Positions 1 to 4,972 of a stretch of 6,909 bases of DNA are shown in pieces. The notes under the pieces were generated by a model, which did not search any database, was not told the DNA's origin, and saw only the letters and a program-made list of their open reading frames with translations. Origin of the DNA: Chloroflexota bacterium (GTDB lineage Bacteria > Chloroflexota > Anaerolineae > Aggregatilineales > UBA2796). Within the stretch, counting starts at the first letter, position 1. The number at the start of each line of letters is the position of its first letter. The position numbers and the translations under genes were made by a program. The stretch covers positions 1 to 6,909 of the forward strand of contig RFIM01000068.1 of the NCBI GenBank assembly GCA_003695215.1, written 5' to 3'.

Positions 1-8
1 CAGAGCGC

Positions 9-26
9 TTTGTGCAATTTGTACAA
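9..26. repeat. tandem 9-bp repeat upstream of the livK promoter, possible operator
   Basis: TTTGTGCAA (9-17) is followed at once by TTTGTACAA (18-26), a head-to-tail pair differing at one base. The second unit contains the perfect palindrome TTGTACAA and the first the near-palindrome TTGTGCAA. The pair ends 11 bp before the proposed -35 element, a usual place for an activator or a distal repressor site. That it binds a regulator is inference; I cannot match it to a named regulator. A chance repeat of this size is possible in so short a region. Confidence 0.3.
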
Positions 27-37
27 GCTAGCCCCAT

Positions 38-66
38 TTGCGCGGGCAGCAGCCCTAAACTATAAT
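38..66 (+). promoter_or_regulatory. sigma70-type promoter of the liv operon
   Basis: A perfect -10 hexamer TATAAT lies at 61-66. Exactly 17 bp upstream is TTGCGC (38-43), which keeps the TTG half of the -35 consensus. Transcription would start near 73-75, giving a leader of about 35 nt before the livK ATG at 109. This places the in-frame TTG at 10 upstream of the promoter and supports the downstream start. No other equally good promoter is seen before the later liv genes, which fits a single operon. Confidence 0.6.
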
Positions 67-96
67 TCAAGTGACCGTCAAGGGTTCTTTGTTTTT

Positions 97-100
97 GAGG
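97..100 (+). promoter_or_regulatory. ribosome binding site that fixes the livK start
   Basis: GAGG lies 8 nt before the ATG at 109. This start also places a typical Sec signal peptide at the very N-terminus, so it decides against the longer in-frame reading from the TTG at 10, which adds 33 residues with no signal character. Confidence 0.7.
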
Positions 101-108
101 ATAGCTAT

Positions 109-1326
109 ATGAGCAAATTTACTTCCGCTAAACGCTTGGTGGCGTTCACGCTGGTCGCTTTGGTGGCACTTCTGCCGAGCGCGCTGCTAGTGCGTGCGCA
201 AGAAGACCCTGTAGTGATCGGGGTGGCAGTCGCACAGACCAGCAACGTGGCTCTGCTCGGCCAAGAGCAGGTGATTGGCGCGCAGATCGCTGAGAAGTTC
301 TTCAACGAACGCGGCGGCGTGAACGGGCGGCCGATTCGGATTGCTTTCGCGGATACAGGCGGCGACGAAGCAGGCGCCATCAATGCCTTCCAAACTTTGA
401 TCAACCGTGAAAACGTTGTCGGCATTCTCGGTCCGACGCTCTCGCAACACGCCTTCGCCGCGGATCCGATCGCCGATCAAGCGGGCGTGCCTGTGATCGC
501 GCCGTCCAATACAGCGCGCGGCATTCCGCAGATCGGGCGCTTCATCTTCCGCGTCTCGGCGCCTGTGGCCATCGTGGCGCCAAACGCTGTCAAGCAAGCG
601 CTCAAGATCAATCCAGACATCAAGCGTGTAGCGGTCTTTTATGCTCAAAACGACGCCTTCAGCGTCTCCGAGACGGGCACCTTCCAGCAAACTGTGAAGG
701 ATTTGGGCTTGGAACTGCTGGACGTGCAGACCTTCCAGACCACAGATACCGACTTCACTACACAGATCACCAACGTCTTGCCGCTAGAGCCTGAGCTGGT
801 CATCATCAGCGGTTTGGCAGCTGATGGCGGCAACTTGGTCAAGCAGCTGCGCGAGCTCGGCTATCAGGGCTTGATCGTCGGCGGCAACGGCTTGAACACA
901 GCCAATATCTTCCCTGTGTGCCAGGAGCTGTGCGATGGCATCTTGATCGCGCAAGCCTATAGCTACCAGTACGATAGCGAGATCAACAACGCCTTCCGCG
1001 AGGCCTACAAGGCACAGCAGGAGAAAGAGCCGCCGCAGTTCAGCGCGCAGGCCTTCGCAGGCATTCAGGTCTTCGTAGAAGCGCTCTCGCGCCTTGACAA
1101 GCGCAAGCCACTCAAAGAGATGGACTTGGCGACGCTGCGCGCCGAGCTACGCGAGGAGATCATGAGCGGCAAGTACGATACCCCGCTTGGGCCGATCTCT
1201 TTCGTTGAGACCAAGAAAGATGATGGCAGCCCTGCTGGCGGCGAGCTGGTGCAAGAGCAGTTCTACGTCGCTCAAATCAAGATGAATCCTGATGGTAAGA
1301 CAGGCCGCTTCGTGTTCCTGGACTGA
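109..1326 (+). CDS. livK: branched-chain amino acid ABC transporter, substrate-binding protein (LivK-like)
   Basis: This is a 405-residue extracytoplasmic solute receptor of the type I periplasmic-binding fold (Peripla_BP_6 type). It would capture Leu/Ile/Val or a related amino acid or amide and deliver it to LivHM. Residues 1-30 form a Sec signal peptide: basic N-region with K3, K8 and R9, hydrophobic core about 10-28, and likely cleavage after V-R-A30. There is no lipobox cysteine. The mature part begins with VVIGVAVAQTS and continues with the family hallmarks ERGGVNGRPI (67-76), GILGPTLS (105-112) and VPVIAPSNT (127-135). By analogy with E. coli LivJ, S112 and T135 lie where the ligand alpha-amino and carboxyl groups are held. 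C271 and C275 form a CxxxC pair. The gene is first in the operon, and a hairpin separates it from livH. The family is secure; the exact ligand is not, and a role in amide or urea uptake cannot be excluded. Confidence 0.9.
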   Translation: MSKFTSAKRLVAFTLVALVALLPSALLVRAQEDPVVIGVAVAQTSNVALLGQEQVIGAQIAEKFFNERGGVNGRPIRIAFADTGGDEAGAINAFQTLINRENVVGILGPTLSQHAFAADPIADQAGVPVIAPSNTARGIPQIGRFIFRVSAPVAIVAPNAVKQALKINPDIKRVAVFYAQNDAFSVSETGTFQQTVKDLGLELLDVQTFQTTDTDFTTQITNVLPLEPELVIISGLAADGGNLVKQLRELGYQGLIVGGNGLNTANIFPVCQELCDGILIAQAYSYQYDSEINNAFREAYKAQQEKEPPQFSAQAFAGIQVFVEALSRLDKRKPLKEMDLATLRAELREEIMSGKYDTPLGPISFVETKKDDGSPAGGELVQEQFYVAQIKMNPDGKTGRFVFLD

Positions 1327-1357
1327 GCCATTGGTCGTCCCTTCTTAGCTTGATAGA

Positions 1358-1386
1358 AAGAGACGGGCCGTGCTTGCCCGTCTCTT
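1358..1386 (+). promoter_or_regulatory. intercistronic hairpin between livK and livH
   Basis: Positions 1358-1368 (AAGAGACGGGC) pair perfectly with 1376-1386, giving an 11-bp stem around a 7-nt loop. The sequence after it (GGCTTAAATC) has no U-run, so it is not a standard strong intrinsic terminator. In ABC operons such a structure after the binding-protein gene commonly protects the upstream mRNA from 3' exonucleases or partly stops transcription, giving more receptor than permease. That role is inferred here. It lies 31 nt after the livK stop and 41 nt before the livH start. Confidence 0.75.
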
Positions 1387-1427
1387 GGCTTAAATCAACG
1401 AGTAAGTTGTTTTATGTGAGATTCATT

Positions 1428-2492
1428 ATGAAGCTGATCGATCAATCTTCGCAGCAATATCGCCGTTTGTGGTGGTTTGCCTCGCGCGGCTTCGCGGCAG
1501 TCGCCTTTGTGCTGCTGATAACAGCCATTATAACGGCGCCAAGCGGCTTGCAGAATTTCTTCAACGGCTTGGCCATTGGCGGCGTTTACGCCATTTTCGC
1601 GCTGGGCTACACCTTGATCTTCTCGATTCTGCGCATCATCAACTTTGCGCATGGCGCCATCTTCACGCTCGGCGCTTACTTCACTTACTTTCTGACGGGC
1701 TCGGCTGTGGGCTTCAATGGCTTGCTGGCTAACCAGCGTTTGCCTTTCGGCTTGCCCTTTCCAATCGCCATGATTGGCGGCGGCATCTTAGCAGGCCTGT
1801 GCGGCATCTTGATCGAGCGCGTCGCCTTCCGCCCGCTGCGCAACAAGGGCTCCGATCCGCTGCTGACGCTCGTCTCCAGCTTGGGCATGGCAGTGGCTAT
1901 TGTGAATGTAATCCAGTTGATGGTCGGCGCGGAAATTTATTCTTATCCGCGCAATCCTTTTGGCGAGCTGCCCGCTGCGCTCAATCTGGGCACTTTCGGC
2001 GGCTTGACACAACGCCCGATCATCATCCGCACCATTCAGGTGATCATCTTCGGCGTCTCAATGGTGCTGGTCGTCCTGCTGACCTACTTCATCAACGGCA
2101 CGAAGACGGGTAAGGCCTTGCGTGCTGTGGCAGAAGATGCCACGACATCCAGCTTGCTGGGCATCAACACGAATTTCCTGATCCTGATCACGTTTTTCAT
2201 CAGCGGCTTGATCGGCGGCATTGCGGGCACGCTAGTTGGCTTGAGCGTGAACGTGAGCGGGCCGTACTTCGGGATCAACTTCGGCTTGAAAGGGCTAGCT
2301 GTGATCGTGCTGGGCGGCTTGGGCGATATCCCTGGCGCTGTGGTTGGCGGCTTGGTGATCGGCGTGGCTGAGGCCTTCGTGCCCTCAGAGCAGGTCGCTT
2401 ACAAAGAGGCAGTCGCCTTTGCAGTGTTGTTCTTGGTCCTGCTCCTGCGCCCGCAAGGGCTGCTTGGGCGCGCCGTTGTGCAGAAAGTCTGA
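1428..2492 (+). CDS. livH: branched-chain amino acid ABC transporter permease LivH
   Basis: This 354-residue polytopic inner-membrane protein is one of the two channel subunits, pairing with LivM. The LivH signature runs through NGLAIGGVYAIFALGY (46-61), INFAHGAIFTLGAY (71-84) and ERVAFRPLR (130-138). The cytoplasmic coupling loop TGKALRAVAEDATTSSLLGI (227-246) contacts the ATPases. GLKGLAVIVLGGLGDIPGA (286-304) and RPQGLLG (341-347) complete the pattern. The ATG at 1428 has a weak GTGAG site 7 nt upstream. The longer in-frame reading from a TTG at 1350 would translate through the intercistronic hairpin and adds unconserved residues, so it is not used. About 40 residues with an additional hydrophobic stretch (about 21-37) precede the usual LivH N-terminus, making the protein longer than E. 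coli LivH (about 308 residues). A 13-nt gap follows before livM. Confidence 0.92.
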   Translation: MKLIDQSSQQYRRLWWFASRGFAAVAFVLLITAIITAPSGLQNFFNGLAIGGVYAIFALGYTLIFSILRIINFAHGAIFTLGAYFTYFLTGSAVGFNGLLANQRLPFGLPFPIAMIGGGILAGLCGILIERVAFRPLRNKGSDPLLTLVSSLGMAVAIVNVIQLMVGAEIYSYPRNPFGELPAALNLGTFGGLTQRPIIIRTIQVIIFGVSMVLVVLLTYFINGTKTGKALRAVAEDATTSSLLGINTNFLILITFFISGLIGGIAGTLVGLSVNVSGPYFGINFGLKGLAVIVLGGLGDIPGAVVGGLVIGVAEAFVPSEQVAYKEAVAFAVLFLVLLLRPQGLLGRAVVQKV

Positions 2493-2498
2493 AGGAGG
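2492..2498 (+). promoter_or_regulatory. strong ribosome binding site of livM
   Basis: AAGGAGG begins at the last base of the livH stop and lies 7 nt before the ATG at 2506. It is the strongest Shine-Dalgarno match in the operon. It rejects the in-frame upstream start at 2419, which would lie inside livH. It also supports translation of livM immediately after livH termination. Confidence 0.8.
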
Positions 2499-2505
2499 CA
2501 GCCCA

Positions 2506-3495
2506 ATGGAAGGCTTTTTCAGCACGTACGGCGCCGCTATAGTCCAGATGGCCTTGGCAGGCGTCTTGGCGCTCTCGCTTTATTTACCGCTGATGGCGGG
2601 CCAGCTCTCGTTGGCGAGTCCAGGCTTCTACGCTGTGGGCGGCTATGTGGCGGCGCTGCTCTCAACGCAAGTTTTCACAGGCTATCCCAATGGCAGCTAC
2701 CCAATTCCGCTGATCGCCTTAGAGATGATCGTGGCGGGCGTGATCTCGGCCATCTTTGCGATCCTGATCGGCATTCCATCACTGCGCTTGCGCGGCATTT
2801 ACCTGGCCTTAGCCACCATCGCCTTTGTGGAGATATTGCGCGTTTTTGCGCTCAATCAGCCTTGGTTGGGCGGCGCCGTCGGCATCTACAACATCCCGCA
2901 GCCGTTCTTCAGCGCCACGCGCGTTGAGTACTTGCTGCTGGCCTTGCCGCTCTTGCTGGGCGCGACGCTTTTCGTGGCGCGGCTGGAGCGCTCGCGCATC
3001 GGGCGCGCTTTCATCGCCCTGCGCGAAGATGAGCTGGCCGCAAGCGCCATGGGCATCCGCCCGACCTACTACAAAGTCTTGGCGTTCACTATCGGCGCCA
3101 TCTTGGCAGGCATGGCAGGCGCGCTGAATGCGCATATCCTGAATACATGGAATGCGCGGCAGGGTACCTTCGACCTGGCAATTTTGATCCTGGCGTACGT
3201 CTTGGTCGGCGGCTCGCGCACTTTCCTCGGGCCTGTGATCGGCGGCGCCTTCCTGGTCGCCTTGCCTGAGATCATCCTGCGCGAAGTTGCAGGCACGCCA
3301 GGCTTGAATCCTGTGATCGCCACCTTCCTGCGCGATGGACGCTTGATCCTGTTCGGCGTCCTGATCGCAGTCAGCGTTTTCTTCTTCCCATACGGCTTGA
3401 TCACGCCGAACCTCTTCAAGCGGCGCAAAAAGAGCGCTGAGCCGAGCGTAGAGACAGCCACGGCAGCGCCAAAAGTCAGCCGAGGTGAGCTATGA
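2506..3495 (+). CDS. livM: branched-chain amino acid ABC transporter permease LivM
   Basis: This 329-residue inner-membrane permease is the partner of LivH. Family features in order are SLYLPLMAGQLSLASPGFYA (24-43), LRLRGIYLALATIAFVEI (93-110), the ATPase-coupling loop SRIGRAFIALREDELAASAM (163-182), GAILAGMAGAL (197-207), LVGGSRTFLGPVIGGAF (233-249) and the final FFPYGL (293-298). About eight to ten hydrophobic segments are visible. The last 25 residues are a charged tail (RRKKS followed by Ala/Thr/Glu-rich sequence), probably cytoplasmic and outside the conserved fold. The start follows an AAGGAGG site. The stop overlaps the livG start as ATGA, which suggests translational coupling between permease and ATPase. 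Confidence 0.92.
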   Translation: MEGFFSTYGAAIVQMALAGVLALSLYLPLMAGQLSLASPGFYAVGGYVAALLSTQVFTGYPNGSYPIPLIALEMIVAGVISAIFAILIGIPSLRLRGIYLALATIAFVEILRVFALNQPWLGGAVGIYNIPQPFFSATRVEYLLLALPLLLGATLFVARLERSRIGRAFIALREDELAASAMGIRPTYYKVLAFTIGAILAGMAGALNAHILNTWNARQGTFDLAILILAYVLVGGSRTFLGPVIGGAFLVALPEIILREVAGTPGLNPVIATFLRDGRLILFGVLIAVSVFFFPYGLITPNLFKRRKKSAEPSVETATAAPKVSRGEL

Positions 3496-4259
3496 GCGAG
3501 GCTATTGTGCTAGAGGTGCGCCACATCACGCGCCGTTTTGGCGGCCTATACGCTGTGGATAACGTCTCCTTCGCTGTGCAGCGCGGCGAAATTTTCGGCT
3601 TGATCGGGCCGAATGGCGCAGGCAAGACCACGCTCTTCAACGTGATCACAGGCATGACGCCGCCAACGCACGGCGAGCTGTTCTATGAAGGCATCAACAT
3701 CACCAACAAGCGTCCACATGAGATCGCCATGCTTGGCGTGGCACGCACCTTTCAGAACATCCGCCTGTTCGGCACGCTGACGGCCTTGGAGAACGTGATG
3801 ATCGCGCGGCACATCCACACTAAAAGCGGCGTGCTCGAAGGCGTGCTTGGCTTGCCGCCTGCGCCACAGGAAGAGCGCGCTGTCCGTCAGCGCGCCATGG
3901 AACTGCTGGAGCTGGTCGGCTTAGCCGAGGCAGCTGAGATGCAAGCGCGCAATTTCTCCTACGGCGATCAGCGCCGCCTTGAGATCGCCCGCGCGCTCGC
4001 CCTCGAGCCGAAACTGCTGCTGTTGGACGAGCCTGCTGCAGGCATGAATCAGAATGAGAAGAGCGCGCTGAGCGCCTTCATCCGCAGCATTCGCGAACAG
4101 TTCAATCTGACTATCGTGCTGATTGAACATTATGTGCCGCTGGTGATGGGCTTATGCGACCGCATCGCCGTCTTGAACTTTGGGCAGCTGATCGCCCTTG
4201 GCGCGCCTGAAGCCGTGCAGAACGATCCAGCTGTGATCGAGGCCTACTTGGGAGAGTAG
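3492..4259 (+). CDS. livG: branched-chain amino acid ABC transporter ATP-binding protein LivG
   Basis: This 255-residue cytoplasmic ATPase dimerises with LivF to power uptake. The nucleotide-binding motifs are complete: Walker A GPNGAGKT (39-46), Q-loop Q88 in ARTFQNIRLF, ABC signature FSYGDQRR (155-162), Walker B LLLLDEPAAGMN (175-186) with catalytic E180, and switch histidine H213 in LIEHY. The signature has SYGDQ where many ABC ATPases have LSGGQ, which is usual for LivG. The tail with VMGLCDRIAVL and a final AYLG is also typical, and the length is normal for the family. The gene starts inside the last codons of livM (ATGA overlap) with AGGTGA just upstream, and ends 5 nt before livF. I see no sign of damage. 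Confidence 0.93.
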   Translation: MSEAIVLEVRHITRRFGGLYAVDNVSFAVQRGEIFGLIGPNGAGKTTLFNVITGMTPPTHGELFYEGINITNKRPHEIAMLGVARTFQNIRLFGTLTALENVMIARHIHTKSGVLEGVLGLPPAPQEERAVRQRAMELLELVGLAEAAEMQARNFSYGDQRRLEIARALALEPKLLLLDEPAAGMNQNEKSALSAFIRSIREQFNLTIVLIEHYVPLVMGLCDRIAVLNFGQLIALGAPEAVQNDPAVIEAYLGE

Positions 4260-4264
4260 CGAAC

Positions 4265-4972
4265 ATGGCGCTCTTGGAAATCGAGAATCTGAGCGTGAAC
4301 TATGGCGGCATTCAGGCGCTGCAAGCGCTGAATATGAGCATTGAGGCGGGCGAGGTGGTCACTTTGATCGGCGCTAACGGGGCCGGCAAAAGCACGACTC
4401 TGCGCGCCATCTCGCGCATTGTGAATGCACGGCAAGGCCGCATCATCTTCAATGGCAAGGATATCAGCCGTTCAGCGCCGCACGAAGTGGTGCGGCTCGG
4501 CGTGGCGCACTGCCCTGAAGGGCGGCGCGTGCTGACGCGGCAGAGCGTCTACGATAACCTGATGCTCGGCGCCTATGTGCGCAACGATACAGCTGCCATC
4601 AAAGCGGATATCGAGCTGCAATTCAAGCGCTTTCCGCGCCTGCAAGAACGGCGCAATCAGCTGGCAGGCACGCTCAGCGGCGGCGAGCAGCAGATGCTGG
4701 CCATCGCGCGGGCGCTGATGAGCCGCCCGCGCCTATTGCTGCTCGACGAGCCGAGCTTGGGCTTGGCGCCGCTGATCGTGCGCGAGATATTCAACATCAT
4801 CCGCGAGCTGCACGCCGAAGGCGTCACGATCCTGCTCGTCGAGCAGAATGCAAGCCTCGCTTTGCAGAACGCCGATCGCGGCTACGTGCTAGAAGCGGGC
4901 AACCTGACTATCTCAGGCAAGGCAGCCGACCTGCTGGACGATGATCGGGTGCGCCAAGCCTATCTAGGCTAG
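4265..4972 (+). CDS. livF: branched-chain amino acid ABC transporter ATP-binding protein LivF
   Basis: This 235-residue cytoplasmic ATPase is the second energy-coupling subunit, paired with LivG. Its motifs are Walker A GANGAGKS (36-43), the PEGRR element (83-87) that replaces the usual Q-loop in LivF, signature LSGGEQQ (136-142), Walker B LLLLDEPSLGLAP (156-168) with catalytic E161, and VEQN (191-194), where Gln takes the place of the switch His. Both replacements are normal for LivF and distinguish it from LivG. The length matches the family (about 233-240). A GGGAG site straddling the end of livG lies about 10 nt before the ATG. The TAG stop shares the palindrome CTAG with the stop of the opposing gene, so no separate terminator follows. 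Confidence 0.93.
   Translation: MALLEIENLSVNYGGIQALQALNMSIEAGEVVTLIGANGAGKSTTLRAISRIVNARQGRIIFNGKDISRSAPHEVVRLGVAHCPEGRRVLTRQSVYDNLMLGAYVRNDTAAIKADIELQFKRFPRLQERRNQLAGTLSGGEQQMLAIARALMSRPRLLLLDEPSLGLAPLIVREIFNIIRELHAEGVTILLVEQNASLALQNADRGYVLEAGNLTISGKAADLLDDDRVRQAYLG
4969..4972. other. convergent overlap: both stop codons within one CTAG
   Basis: CTAG reads TAG on each strand. Bases 4970-4972 end livF on the + strand, and the complement of 4971-4969 ends the glycosyltransferase on the - strand. The two genes therefore overlap tail to tail by 4 bp with no intergenic space. I found no convincing hairpin with a U-run within about 70 bp on the right side, so transcripts from each side probably run into the other gene. 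Confidence 0.9.

Noticed and set aside
10..108. N-terminal extension of livK from the TTG at 10
   Set aside because: It begins upstream of the proposed promoter, would bury the signal peptide 33 residues in, and lacks a ribosome site. The ATG at 109 has GAGG at proper spacing.
187..690. 167-residue - strand open frame inside livK
   Set aside because: Composition (Arg, Asp, His and Ala rich) and lack of recognisable motifs mark it as a shadow of livK.
1350..1427. N-terminal extension of livH from the TTG at 1350
   Set aside because: It would translate through the perfect 11-bp hairpin and adds residues unlike LivH; the ATG at 1428 is the better start.
2419..2505. N-terminal extension of livM overlapping livH
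   Set aside because: The extension is a cysteine-rich shadow of livH coding sequence, and a strong AAGGAGG site precedes the ATG at 2506.
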